Part shown: positions 34,333 to 43,038 of the stretch, piece by piece
Position numbering within the stretch: position 1 is the stretch's first letter
Layout of the letters: each line of letters begins with the position of its first letter
DNA from: CAVSVP01 sp963731125
Lineage (GTDB): Bacteria; Pseudomonadota; Gammaproteobacteria; Competibacterales; Competibacteraceae
Length of the DNA stretch: 64,000 nucleotides
Assembly (NCBI GenBank): GCA_963731125.1
Contig: CAVSVP010000013.1
Span: forward strand, 1-64,000
Direction: 5' to 3'
Position numbers and translations under genes: made by a program
Notes under the pieces: generated by a model
What the model saw: the letters and a program-made list of their open reading frames with translations, nothing else
The model's database searches: none
Told to the model about the DNA's origin: nothing

Positions 34333-35785
34333 CTCGACTTTCCCCATTAGGCGGCATAGCACAGCAGTTCCATACAGCGCGCCAGCTGTGGGTTTGGAGG
34401 TTTTTCCATGTCGGTTTCTGATGGTGACGTGGAAAAATCCTGGGCATACCAAAGATGGCGGCGTACCAGCGCCAGAGCGTCGTTGAACGTCGGTTGCGTT
34501 TTTCGATACCATGCGCTGGTGCGTACCGGCATCGCCTGATCCGTCACGAGCCGATCGGCGATCAGTGTCACCAGGGAAAACAACCCCAGGAGTATCGGTG
34601 TCGTCCGGGCGATTGCCCACTTCGACCACTGCCGCTGCGTCTCCATACCGAGGTGCGCCCGCGCTGGTTCGAAGGTGACCTCGAGCGACCAGCGACGGAC
34701 AAACCACAGCACGATGGCTATTGCCGTCGCCTTGGGATCAGTGCACAGTAAGGCCTGGGTGTCGAACCGCAGGAGGGGATCGCGGATCAGCGCCCAGCGG
34801 ATGGCCACCGGCGGTTTGCCCGCGTGGTACCACACCGCCGTGCCGGTAGCGATCTCCCCGGGGCGGTTGACTTCACCATACCACCGCTTCACGGTCAAGC
34901 GTTGCCAGGGCGTCTTGGCATCAGCAGCTATCTGTTCGAGGGTAGGCAGGCGTTGACCTTTCTTGCGGGGGCGACCGTTGCGGCCCGGTGCTGGGGGTGG
35001 TGCTGGTGCGTAGAGCGCGGCATCCAGCCGTAACCGCGTGACCACGCAAAGCGTGTCGCTCGTGACCGCCGCCAACAATTCCAACGCGGCGAAACTGCTG
35101 TCGGCTACCACCACGATGGCGCGCTCGGGTAACCAGCGCTGCAGGATTCGCAGCGCCTGCCGTGCGCGCTCGGTGAGCGATCGATGGGCGCGGTGATGGC
35201 GCTGGTAATAACGTTCAGACGGACACAGCGGGGTCAGAAAAGGTAACGCCCATACCCGTCCGGCCCAAGCCATCGGGGCCAGCAACATCAGACTCAGCCA
35301 GCGCAAGCCGCTCGCTTTGACAAAATGCTCGCGGCTGGAACGTACCGGATCTCGGTAAATACCGCGGGCGCTAATCTGGCGACCCCACCGCCGCTCAATC
35401 GTGTCGTCGATCCCCACCACTAACCGGCCCTGCGGCGCGAAGGTCCTGACCAACAGCCTTAGTAAAATCCGGCTGGTGGCTAACCCTGACCACCGCGCGC
35501 GGCTCAGCACCCGGTGATAGTTTTTGAAGCCCCGCTCGTCGCTCAAGCCCATCACCCGCAATACCGCCGCCACCGTGCGCTGCCCGGGCGTCAGGATTGC
35601 CCCTATCAGTAAGACTTGCGCTCGTTGCCACACCCGTTTGCTGAACATCGGGGCAAACACTCGTATCATGGTGAACACGTCGGGAGGTAAGCCATCCATT
35701 TGAAGAACCTCTTTTTAGGGGAAGATGATTCTTCAAGATGGTTACCTTCCGGCTCTCATACAACCCTTAAATGGGGAAAGTCGAG
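34333..35785 (-). mobile_element. DDE insertion sequence with 15-base ends and 5-base duplication
   Basis: Inverted repeats CTCGACTTTCCCCAT (34333-34347) and complement (35771-35785) are perfect. Flanking CTCAG (34328-34332 and 35786-35790) gives a likely 5-base target duplication. The left flank is the peroxidase gene and the right flank is the 3' part of an IS3-type transposase, so this element entered an already rearranged junction. Confidence 0.8.
34347..35699 (-). CDS. DDE transposase of the IS4/IS701 superfamily
   Basis: The protein has 450 residues and starts at an ATG preceded by AGAGG. The core shows LVVGIDDTIERRWGRQI (first Asp), AIVVVADSSFAALELL (second Asp) and VRRWSLEVTFEPARAHLGME with a candidate catalytic Glu. 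A basic insert (APGRNGRPRKKGQR) lies in the middle. The stop codon is within the left inverted repeat. I recognise it as a DDE transposase but cannot place it surely between the IS701 and related groups. The reading frame is complete. Confidence 0.85.
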   Translation of the reverse strand: MDGLPPDVFTMIRVFAPMFSKRVWQRAQVLLIGAILTPGQRTVAAVLRVMGLSDERGFKNYHRVLSRARWSGLATSRILLRLLVRTFAPQGRLVVGIDDTIERRWGRQISARGIYRDPVRSSREHFVKASGLRWLSLMLLAPMAWAGRVWALPFLTPLCPSERYYQRHHRAHRSLTERARQALRILQRWLPERAIVVVADSSFAALELLAAVTSDTLCVVTRLRLDAALYAPAPPPAPGRNGRPRKKGQRLPTLEQIAADAKTPWQRLTVKRWYGEVNRPGEIATGTAVWYHAGKPPVAIRWALIRDPLLRFDTQALLCTDPKATAIAIVLWFVRRWSLEVTFEPARAHLGMETQRQWSKWAIARTTPILLGLFSLVTLIADRLVTDQAMPVRTSAWYRKTQPTFNDALALVRRHLWYAQDFSTSPSETDMEKPPNPQLARCMELLCYAA

Positions 35786-36601
35786 CTCAGAGGGTATTGC
35801 TGCCACCTCATCAGCCAAGGCCGAGGCGGGCGTGCGATACCCCAAACTGCTATGTAATCGCCGATCGTTATACCACCGTATAAACGCCGGTATCAACGCT
35901 TTCAACTCGGCCTGTGTAGTCACTTCATGGCGAAACATAAATTCGTGCTTGAAAGTGCGATTGAGTCGCTCCAGTATCCCCATACCGCCGACCTGCGCGA
36001 CCCGAGAGCGTATCCAGTTGCCGATATGCTCACAGACCTGCTGGAAATGATGGGAGGTGAAATCCGAGCCGCCATCACTCTGCACCAGGCGGGGCTCAAC
36101 CAGACCGCGTGCGGTTAACTGCTGGTGACCGTCCAGCAGCGTCTGAGCGGCGCGCTCCTGACTCAGGTTTGAGGCCACACTGGCCGCCAGGCACTGGCGT
36201 GTTTTTACATCTTCGACCAAATACACCCAGGCCACCCCGTCATCGAGTTTTAGCCGCGTTGCATCAATCTGAAGCCGGCGACCTTCCGGCCAGTCCTCAA
36301 CTGCCGTCACTTCGTGTTTCTCGCGCTGCTTTTTGCGCGGTGGCGGCGGCTGCAAACCTAGCTCGCCCATCAGTCGACGAACGCACTCCCGGCCGATCTC
36401 CACGCCTCTGCCACGCAGATGCTGGTACACCCGGCGGTAGCCGTAGCTGGTGTCCTCGGCCGCCGCTGCGGTGACCTCAGCCGCCGCCTGGGACAAGGCT
36501 TGATCCCGACGTTGGCGTTTCTCCTCACCACGCAGATAATCCCGCAACCGCCAGTACGGCTGATCAATCACGCGCATAAAGCCTTTGAGCGAGACCTGTC
36601 C

Positions 36602-36755
36602 TAGGGTGTCTAAAAACGCTATTTTTGGGCTAAATTCGTTGCCCGGTTTTTGGACCCAGAGAATATCGCTCATGATACCGATTCGCCCTGGGTTTAGGAC
36701 CAATCAGTGAGGTCCAAAAAGTGGTCAAGGCAAATTGGCCGATTTAGACACCCTA
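36602..36755. mobile_element. 154-bp MITE inserted in the IS3 transposase gene
   Basis: Terminal inverted repeats TAGGGTGTCTAAA (36602-36614) and TTTAGACACCCTA (36743-36755) are perfect over 13 bases. The flanks are identical 9-base duplicates GACCTGTCC (36593-36601 and 36756-36764). Removing the element and one duplicate restores a continuous orfB frame. There is no coding capacity. The parent element providing its transposase is not in this window. Confidence 0.9.
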
Positions 36756-36817
36756 GACCTGTCCCTGGTACTCCCGATATACCTCTGCCAGGGATTCGAC
36801 GCTCAAAGGCGGCAGAG

Positions 36818-36824
36818 CTTTTTT
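36818..36824 (-). promoter_or_regulatory. Programmed -1 frameshift site of the IS3 element
   Basis: The heptamer A AAA AAG lies where orfA (..DMVKKLCRL stop) and the orfB frame overlap. A -1 slip joins them as ..KK-ALPPLSVES, the standard route to the IS3 OrfAB transposase. Confidence 0.7.
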
Positions 36825-37120
36825 ACCATATCAAGCTCCAGGGTCTTCTCGCCGAGGAGTTTCTTCAACTGCTCATTCTCCGCTTCCAGGCGCTGATCAG
36901 CCGTTTGCGCTTTCGCACCGTTCAAACCGCGGCGTCCAGACTCCAGAAATTGCTCTTTCCAGCGGTAAATCTGGTTCTCGTTCACGCCGTGCTGGCGGGC
37001 CAGTTCCGCGATGCTGTGACGCTCACTCAGTGCCGATAACACGATGCTTAGCTTTTGCTCCATACTCCAGCTCTTTCGTTGCTTACCCATGAATACCTCC
37101 ACGTCTAGTCCCTCTTTATT

Positions 37121-37210
37121 TCAACTATTTGTGGAAGAAGTTCCTGGGGCACTACCCTTCCGCACCTCAACTTCCTTACCTTGCTCTTGTTTTTCAGTAT
37201 CTGTTGCCAT
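37121..37210 (-). CDS. 29-residue ORF, probable N-terminal remnant of a disrupted gene
   Basis: An ATG at 37210 with a good ribosome-binding site (AAGGAGTGACAACT) opens a short charged frame (MATDTEKQEQGKEVEVRKG) that stops at 37121, about 30 bases before orfA of the IS3-type element. The strong initiation signals and hydrophilic start suggest the real beginning of a gene whose remainder was removed when the IS arrived. The product is not recognised. It could also be a genuine micro-protein. Confidence 0.35.
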   Translation of the reverse strand: MATDTEKQEQGKEVEVRKGSAPGTSSTNS

Positions 37211-37339
37211 AGTTGTCACTCCTTACGCTAAAAGGCAATCTGGTTATAAAGGAACATATGTTATCTGGTTCACAAGCGTGCTACATATTAACAACGAGTC
37301 CGGTGATTAGGCCCTGACAACTTGACGGTAAAAAACGCA

Positions 37340-38686
37340 TTATGAGAGGTAGCGCAGATAAACATAAACGCTGCTGATAGCAATGGAGAGGAGCATAAGA
37401 GGAAAAGCCGTCAGCAAGAAAGCTGCAAAGCGTATTGGGTATCCCGCCCGTTCTGCGAAACCGGCCACAACCAAATTGGCACTAGCCCCTACCAGCGTAC
37501 CATTCCCTCCCAGGCAGGCACCCAGTGACAAAGACCACCACAACGGCAGCAGTTGTTCGGGACCGCCAAAGGTCGGAGCCATGGATTTAATTAAGGGAAT
37601 CATAGTAGCGACAAAGGGAATATTGTCCACTATCGCTGAAAGAACCGCAGAAACCCAGAGAATGACGATAGCGGTGGCGTTTAGGTTGCCACCCGTCACC
37701 TGCACTACCTGGTGCGCCAGTAGATTCAATAGACCGGTGACGTCCACACCCTTCACCACCATGAAAAGACCAATAAAAAAGAATATAGTTACCCATTCCA
37801 CCTCGCCGAAAGTCTGGTGCACGTGTTTCGTCTGCTCATCGATGCGCAGCGGCAAATTGTGCAGCAACAGGAGCACCGCAGCGCCAAACATCGCAATAGT
37901 GGCTGCCGCCAGCCCCAATGAATGGGCGAAGATAAAGCCCAGCACCACCAGACCCAGAACCAGCAGACACTGCTTCAGCAGGCGCCCGTCGGTAATGGCT
38001 TCGCGTTCATTAAACTGCATAACACGCTGCCGATCTTCAGCGGCTGCTTTCAGGTGACGCCCCCAAATCACATAGATAGGCACCAAGGTAGCGGCCATCA
38101 CGACCACAACAACAGGTAGCAGGTGATAGACAAAGTCATTGAAAGTCAATGCTGTGGCTGAACCGATCATAATATTGGGCGGATCGCCGATAAGGGTGGC
38201 TGTACCACCAATATTCGAGGAGAAAATCAAGGCAAATAAATAAGGATAGGGGTTAACCTTGAGTTCCTCGGTGATGAGTAAAGTCACCGGCACGATCAGT
38301 AATACCGTCGTAACATTATCCAGCAGTGCCGATGTCGTCGCGGTCACCAGGGACAGCATGACCAGGATGCCCCAAGGACGGGCCTGCACTTTTTTAGCGG
38401 CCCAGATAGCTAGGTACTGAAAAACTCCCGACTGGCGAGTCACGGCAACGATTATCATCATGCCGGTGAGCAGCCCGATAGTATTGAAATCCACTCCCGC
38501 TAAAGCGGCTTCTTGACTCAGCACACCACCGACAATCATCAGGCCTGCAGCCAGCAACGCCACGATAGCGCGGTTGATCCGTTCTGTCATGACGGCAATA
38601 TAGGTGAAGATAAATAGCCCGGTCGCAAACCACAGAGGATTCAGACCCAAAATCACCATCGGGGGTACCGCTGCTATTTCCTGCAT
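37340..38686 (-). CDS. ArsB/NhaD-superfamily permease
   Basis: This integral membrane protein has 448 residues and about eleven helices. It has the duplicated signature of the ion-transporter superfamily: LLDNVTTVLLIVPVTLLI with GGTATLIGDPPNIMIG in the first half, and AIVDNIPFVATMIPLIK with GNGTLVGASANLVVAGF in the second. Members move Na+/H+, arsenite, silicate or dicarboxylates, and the sequence alone does not choose. The start ATG touches the stop TAG of the CBS gene upstream, so the two are co-translated and the CBS protein may gate the permease. Confidence 0.85.
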   Translation of the reverse strand: MQEIAAVPPMVILGLNPLWFATGLFIFTYIAVMTERINRAIVALLAAGLMIVGGVLSQEAALAGVDFNTIGLLTGMMIIVAVTRQSGVFQYLAIWAAKKVQARPWGILVMLSLVTATTSALLDNVTTVLLIVPVTLLITEELKVNPYPYLFALIFSSNIGGTATLIGDPPNIMIGSATALTFNDFVYHLLPVVVVVMAATLVPIYVIWGRHLKAAAEDRQRVMQFNEREAITDGRLLKQCLLVLGLVVLGFIFAHSLGLAAATIAMFGAAVLLLLHNLPLRIDEQTKHVHQTFGEVEWVTIFFFIGLFMVVKGVDVTGLLNLLAHQVVQVTGGNLNATAIVILWVSAVLSAIVDNIPFVATMIPLIKSMAPTFGGPEQLLPLWWSLSLGACLGGNGTLVGASANLVVAGFAERAGYPIRFAAFLLTAFPLMLLSIAISSVYVYLRYLS

Positions 38687-39145
38687 CTAAATACCCTCAC
38701 CGACAATTTTTTCCAGCACTTCCCAAGAGGAAATCATGCCTGCCAAACGGCCCGTTTTCTTCTCCACGACGGGCAGACCCATACGCGCCCGGAGCAGGAT
38801 CAGCACGGTCTCCAACAAGGGCGTCTCAGGATTTACCACCTCTACGTCCTGGCGCAGACAACTTACCACCGATTCTCCCACCAGTTCATGCAGACGTTGA
38901 TGCAGATCATGCAACGAATGACTGACAAAGGGAGCGCTAGTGAGCCCCTGCTCCAACGAGACCGCCTTGGGCAGGGTTAAGCGTAATAAGGAGTAAATCC
39001 CAAAAATGCCAAGGTAACGGCCTTGTTCATCCACGACTGGCAGGTGCCGCAAATGATGGGTTAAGATGTAGTTGGCAGCTGTACCGACGGTGTCAGTCGC
39101 ACGTAACACCACTGGTTTTGGATTCATAATCATTTGTGCATTCAT
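38687..39145 (-). CDS. Tandem CBS-domain protein
   Basis: This soluble protein has 152 residues and consists almost wholly of two CBS motifs: about 5-62 (PKPVVLRATDTVGTAANYIL, then HLPVVDEQGRYLGIFGIYSL) and about 90-150 (VVNPETPLLETVLILLRARM, LPVVEKKTGRLAGMISSWEV). Such Bateman modules bind adenosine nucleotides and regulate a partner. The partner is most likely the permease encoded immediately downstream. AGGTGAG precedes the ATG. Confidence 0.85.
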   Translation of the reverse strand: MNAQMIMNPKPVVLRATDTVGTAANYILTHHLRHLPVVDEQGRYLGIFGIYSLLRLTLPKAVSLEQGLTSAPFVSHSLHDLHQRLHELVGESVVSCLRQDVEVVNPETPLLETVLILLRARMGLPVVEKKTGRLAGMISSWEVLEKIVGEGI

Positions 39146-39518
39146 GTCGATATCTCACCTAAAATTTACCAATCACTCTCTTACCAACCGGGATAAGTCA
39201 TATAACCCGTTACATCACTAAGCTTTCTAAATCAAAAACAGAATTGCCTTTTCTCTTTTTTCTCTCCGAAGGAAAACAACAGGTCAAAAAATTACTTCAG
39301 TGAGTTAACTTTTATCGGCCCCTGTTGCCTAACGGGGTCGCTTGGGTTTGGCTTTTTACGTTTCACGGTGTTTTTCCGTAAAAAGTTTTAAGTATTGAGC
39401 CTCTTTGTTTATTAAAAATCAGTTTTTAAGCTTGCCGCTAGAACAGCCGCAAACACTGATAATTGCGATCGCATATTGGAAAAACACGCAACCCCAAAGT
39501 AAAATGCCCTTACCTATA
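39146..39518. other. Intergenic region before IS630 element
   Basis: No gene is visible. An AT-rich hairpin (CTTTTTACG at 39352-39360, CGTAAAAAG at 39377-39385, then TTTT) might serve as a weak plus-strand terminator. The promoter of the CBS-permease pair should lie near 39150-39250. Confidence 0.35.
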
Positions 39519-39525
39519 GCGGTAA

Positions 39526-40221
39526 TTAATTGGGTTCAGTACAATATCCGCAGTGCTTAAGCCACCCTTTGATATCGGTTTCTGTCACGGCATCTAACGC
39601 ATTTCTTATTTCACCCTCGAGGGCATCTCTGGTGCGTGCCGCCGAGCCCCGAAGAAAGGCTTTCACCTTCGACCAAAAGAGTTCAATGGGTGAGAAATCC
39701 GGTGAATAGGGGGGCAAAAAGTGTAACTCAGCCTGCTGCGCTTCCATCGCTTCTTGAATCCCCTCGACTTTGTGACTGCTCAGATTATCCAGCCACACTG
39801 GATCGCCCGGCTGTAAGGTGGGAACCAGCAACTGCTGGATAAAGCGGGTAAAGGCATTCCCGTTGATGGGGCCGTCGAGTTCCATGATCGCACGCACTTC
39901 CGTTACTCCTAACGCACTCATCAACGTCAGATTCGGTCCCGGGTTTACCGGTTTGTCGGCATGGGCACGACAACCGCTCGGGGCCCGACCATAGCGGCGT
40001 GCCATGCCGAGGTTGACGCCCGCTTCATCAATGAAAATCAAGCGCGTCGGGTCCATCTCGGCTTGCTCTTGTTGAAACCGCTGGCGTGCCGGTTCGATCT
40101 CCTCATCGGCCTCGCGCTCACTGGCATGGTAGCTTAACTTCTTGCGCGTGATCCCGCGCCGGCGCAAGCTCAAGCCAATCGTCGCGTCGCTCACCACCAC
40201 CCCCTCTTCGCCTTCAGCCAC
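39526..40221 (-). CDS. IS630-family transposase, catalytic part (orfB)
   Basis: About 225 residues downstream of the frame fusion carry the DDE_3 catalytic domain. Motifs are RLIFIDEAGVNLGMARRYGR (first Asp), VWLDNLSSHKVEGIQEAM (second Asp) and HFLPPYSPDFSPIELFWSKV (Glu), the typical IS630 set. The frame overlaps orfA by about 30 bases. A -1 shift at the G-run of AAGAGGGGGTGG would give ..KAKRGVVVSDATIGLSLRRR, a smooth protein. Translation from the ATG at 40221 by itself is less likely. Confidence 0.85.
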   Translation of the reverse strand: MAEGEEGVVVSDATIGLSLRRRGITRKKLSYHASEREADEEIEPARQRFQQEQAEMDPTRLIFIDEAGVNLGMARRYGRAPSGCRAHADKPVNPGPNLTLMSALGVTEVRAIMELDGPINGNAFTRFIQQLLVPTLQPGDPVWLDNLSSHKVEGIQEAMEAQQAELHFLPPYSPDFSPIELFWSKVKAFLRGSAARTRDALEGEIRNALDAVTETDIKGWLKHCGYCTEPN

Positions 40222-40490
40222 TGATTCAATTCCGACAGCGTCGCGTCTGCGTGCTCCTCCACTAACTGTTTGAGTACCGCTTCATCCGATTCCCTCAGTT
40301 TGCGTCGTTGCCCGCCCCCATGCGCTTTCGGATCCACCCGTCGGGTCTGCTGATAGCGCTTCAGCAACCGCCAGACAAAATCCAAACTCACGGAAAAACG
40401 CGCCGCTACGCTACGCATCGAACCCTCCCCCTTGGGGTAGGCATCCACGACTTTTTGACGCAGATCATTAGAATAGGGCCTCATTCTCAT
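40191..40490 (-). CDS. IS630-family transposase, DNA-binding part (orfA)
   Basis: The frame has 99 residues and starts at an ATG directly after AAGGAGTA. It holds a winged helix-turn-helix (LRQKVVDAYPKGEGSMRSVA, then FSVSLDFVWRLLKRYQQT) and a second HTH-like part (LKQLVEEHADATLSELNQWL). The frame stops after RGWW, where a -1 frameshift would join it to the catalytic domain. The arrangement is common in IS630 elements. Confidence 0.8.
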   Translation of the reverse strand: MRMRPYSNDLRQKVVDAYPKGEGSMRSVAARFSVSLDFVWRLLKRYQQTRRVDPKAHGGGQRRKLRESDEAVLKQLVEEHADATLSELNQWLKAKRGWW

Positions 40491-40622
40491 TACTCCTTCA
40501 CAGTTTGTCTCTATCCTATTTATTTATGGGCCCCTTGTAATGAATTCAACTAATTACCGCTATAAAGCCGCATTGCGGCGCTTCCGCTTAACACAGTCAT
40601 CGAGTGAGGAAAAGTCAACTTT

Positions 40623-40880
40623 ATGAAAAACGTGCGTAAACACTTAGTCGCATTACTGGACCATCCAACCTATGGCCCTTGGCTATACGGTGGGGGTATT
40701 TTTCTCGCCTTTGGAATTCCCTGGATGTTTCTGCCAGAGGGCTTTTTTTTAAGAACTATCGAATTTTATATGGGAGCTGCTACACTTTTTCTAGTGGTCA
40801 TTTGTTGCCTTGGCATTTGGCAAGAAATGCGACGATCCCGGGGTTCAAAAATGACTAAAAATCCTCTTAAAAGAAGTTAA
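40623..40880 (+). CDS. Small two-helix membrane protein of unknown function
   Basis: The protein has 85 residues, and GTGAGGAAAAG lies upstream of the ATG. Two hydrophobic segments (LYGGGIFLAFGIPWMFL and YMGAATLFLVVICCLGIW) are flanked by basic residues (MRRSRGSK at the C-terminal side), so both ends probably face the cytoplasm. No family is recognised. It stands alone between the IS630 element and the SLC13-type permease, reading towards the latter's 3' end. Confidence 0.5.
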   Translation: MKNVRKHLVALLDHPTYGPWLYGGGIFLAFGIPWMFLPEGFFLRTIEFYMGAATLFLVVICCLGIWQEMRRSRGSKMTKNPLKRS

Positions 40881-41024
40881 CTACACCTTGGTATTACATT
40901 TTTGCTAACTCGTTAATTAACGCTCAGTCTGGTGACTGGGCGGTTCCTTAAAAGCATGGCAGCCGATCCGCTGATTCAAGCAGAGGGTTTATTCCGAGGG
41001 GTTTCTCTAGAACGGCATTCAGAT

Positions 41025-42860
41025 TCATAAACCAAACCACCACGGCGCAAACAGGGCAAAAGTCAAGCAGACTATCAGAGATAACGGCAGGCCGAATTTC
41101 AGAAAGTCGGTGAAAGTATAGTGGCCTGGCCCCATAACCAGTAGATTGGTTTGGTAACCGATGGGCGTGGCGAAACAACCGTCGGAAGCGATCAGCACCG
41201 CAATAGCGAAAATGTGAGGATCGAGACCGAGGCTTTCCGCCATATTGACCGCGACAGGGGTAAACAGTACGGCGCAGGCGTTGTTGCTCAACACATTGGT
41301 AATCGCCATAACCACCGCAAAAAAAGCCATCAGAATTACCGCCGGTGACGCTTCCTGCAACATGCCAAGCAACATCTGCGCGAGATAAGCGCCGGCCCCA
41401 GTGACTTCCATGGCTTCCCCTAAAGCAAGCGCACTGCCGACCAATAAAATGATGCGCCGGTCCATGGCCCGACCCGCTTGACGCAGGTTTAAAATACCGC
41501 TGACGATCATCGCCGTGGCGCCAAGAATGGCGGCCAAAACGATGGGCATTATGCCGAACACGGCAAGAGCAATCATGATGGCGAAAATAACAAGAGCACG
41601 CCGGCCATGGCGGGTCTGCCGCAGGTCCCTTGCCGTTCCGGCCAACAGGACGACTTCATGGTTCCGACGCAACGCTTGCACATCAGGCTCAGCACCTTGA
41701 ACCAACAATACGTCACCGGCCAGCAACCGCATTCCCGTCATACGCTGGCGAATCAACTGAGAACGCCGGCAGAGTCCAAGCACGATACAGCGGGTACGAT
41801 GCCGAAAATTGATTTGTTCAAGGCTGCGCCCAATGACCGGAGAACGCGGCACCACCATTACCTCAACCAGTAACTGATTACCTGAAATAGTCGGCTCTTC
41901 TTGGTCACCGGGGAGTTTCCCCGGCCGCAGCCCAGGGTCCTTTGCCAGTAACTTCATCAGCCCCTGGCGCGTCGCTACGACTACTAGCAGGTCGCCCGAC
42001 TGAATGACCACATCGTCTAAAGAATCCATATAGGCATGTTCGCCACGCTGTAATAATTTTATCTTTACGTCCGGCAGCTGCTGAAACAGCTTGCTTAGCG
42101 TTGGTTTCTTACCTACCAGACGCGAGTTACCAGTGACTGTCAACTGTACAATGAATTCCTTGCTGCCGATGTCAGTCAGAGTCTGAGCCAACGTTTCCCG
42201 GCGCGGCAATAACCGGCGGGCAAACAAGATAATATAGAGCATGCCCACCGTTGCTACGACCAAACCCACCGGCGTTACCTCAAATACGCCCAGTGGCGCT
42301 TGGTTTAGTGCAAGCAACGAACTCGATACCAGCAAGTTGGTGCTGGAGCCCAGCAGAGTGGTCATACCTCCCAGGATGGTCGCATAGCTCAAGGGGATCA
42401 TGACAATACTAGCCGGTATCTGAAGTCGCTGGATCACGGCCTGCAGAATGGGAATAAAGATAATCACCAGCGGCGTATTGTTTACAAACCCGCTTAATAC
42501 GGCCACAAAAACCAAGATGCCGATAATGGCAAACCAAGCGTAACGGTCGCTGAGCCGCATCACCATACGGCCAATCGCATTAAGAGCATCGGTCTGCACC
42601 AAGCCTTCGCCGACGACTAACAGAGCTAGCACGGCTATTAGAGCAGAATTGCCAAATCCGCTCAGCAGCCGCTCGGCATTCAACTGATTGTGCCCCTGGA
42701 CGTCGGGGAGCGGAAAGAAATGAAAAAACACCAATAGGCCGCAGAGCAACAGCAGAGCGGACACCTCCGTAGGAATTTTCTCAAGTGCAAATAGCACCAG
42801 GGCCGCAGCGGCAAAACCAAGGGTAACCCAAATAAATAGCTCGGGAGACAAGGCAGTCAT
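41025..42860 (-). CDS. SLC13/DASS-type permease with two TrkA_C (RCK_C) domains
   Basis: This membrane protein has 611 residues. The first permease half (about 1-195) has SGFVNNTPLVIIFIPILQ and TLLGSSTNLLVSS. Two cytoplasmic TrkA_C domains follow (about 205-290, FIVQLTVTGNSRLVGKKPTL, and about 300-385, LLVEVMVVPRSPVIGRSLEQ). The second permease half (about 390-611) has NVLSNNACAVLFTPVAVNM and GYQTNLLVMGPGHYTF. This layout is shared by proteobacterial transporters moving sulfate or dicarboxylates with Na+. The RCK_C domains may sense a cytosolic ligand. The substrate is open. The gene is divergent from the MFS gene. Confidence 0.85.
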   Translation of the reverse strand: MTALSPELFIWVTLGFAAAALVLFALEKIPTEVSALLLLCGLLVFFHFFPLPDVQGHNQLNAERLLSGFGNSALIAVLALLVVGEGLVQTDALNAIGRMVMRLSDRYAWFAIIGILVFVAVLSGFVNNTPLVIIFIPILQAVIQRLQIPASIVMIPLSYATILGGMTTLLGSSTNLLVSSSLLALNQAPLGVFEVTPVGLVVATVGMLYIILFARRLLPRRETLAQTLTDIGSKEFIVQLTVTGNSRLVGKKPTLSKLFQQLPDVKIKLLQRGEHAYMDSLDDVVIQSGDLLVVVATRQGLMKLLAKDPGLRPGKLPGDQEEPTISGNQLLVEVMVVPRSPVIGRSLEQINFRHRTRCIVLGLCRRSQLIRQRMTGMRLLAGDVLLVQGAEPDVQALRRNHEVVLLAGTARDLRQTRHGRRALVIFAIMIALAVFGIMPIVLAAILGATAMIVSGILNLRQAGRAMDRRIILLVGSALALGEAMEVTGAGAYLAQMLLGMLQEASPAVILMAFFAVVMAITNVLSNNACAVLFTPVAVNMAESLGLDPHIFAIAVLIASDGCFATPIGYQTNLLVMGPGHYTFTDFLKFGLPLSLIVCLTFALFAPWWFGL

Positions 42861-43038
42861 GCTCGTAGATCAAGGTCGGAGGGAAGAATCACATTAGTAC
42901 AATTTCGTCATTAAGTCGATATGGGTTGTCGTGGGTACAGCAAATTGCCTGGAGGATCAGAACAAAAATTGTTACTGAGTTTCTGATACACTTTGCAGCC
43001 ATTGACAATCCCACTAAAAGCGGCATAGGAGGCTGCTG

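Larger units (their letters stand above)
35786..37090 (-). pseudogene. IS3-family transposase orfA/orfB, interrupted by a MITE
   Basis: orfA starts at 37090 (MGKQRKSWSMEQKLSIVLS..), has a helix-turn-helix (SIAELARQHGVNENQIYRWK) and a leucine-zipper tail. A slippery A AAA AAG at 36818-36824 would shift -1 into orfB (LPPLSVESLAEVYREYQG..). At that point a 154-base element intervenes. Coding resumes in the same orfB frame as VSLKGFMRVIDQPYWRLRDY and continues through the IS3 DDE core (RLQIDATRLKLDDGVAW, LVQSDGGSDFTSHHF, IRWYNDRRLHSSLGYRTP with the Glu region). The 3' end runs into the adjacent IS, so the terminus is not clear. Confidence 0.8.
39519..40560 (-). mobile_element. IS630-family insertion sequence
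   Basis: The element is 1042 bases. Its ends are GCGGTAATTAATTGGGTTCA (39519 on) and, in reverse complement from 40560, GCGGTAATTAGTTGAATTCA, nearly identical inverted repeats. The flanks carry the TA dinucleotide expected for IS630/Tc1 elements (39517-39518 and 40561-40562). It contains two overlapping frames that together form the transposase. Confidence 0.9.
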
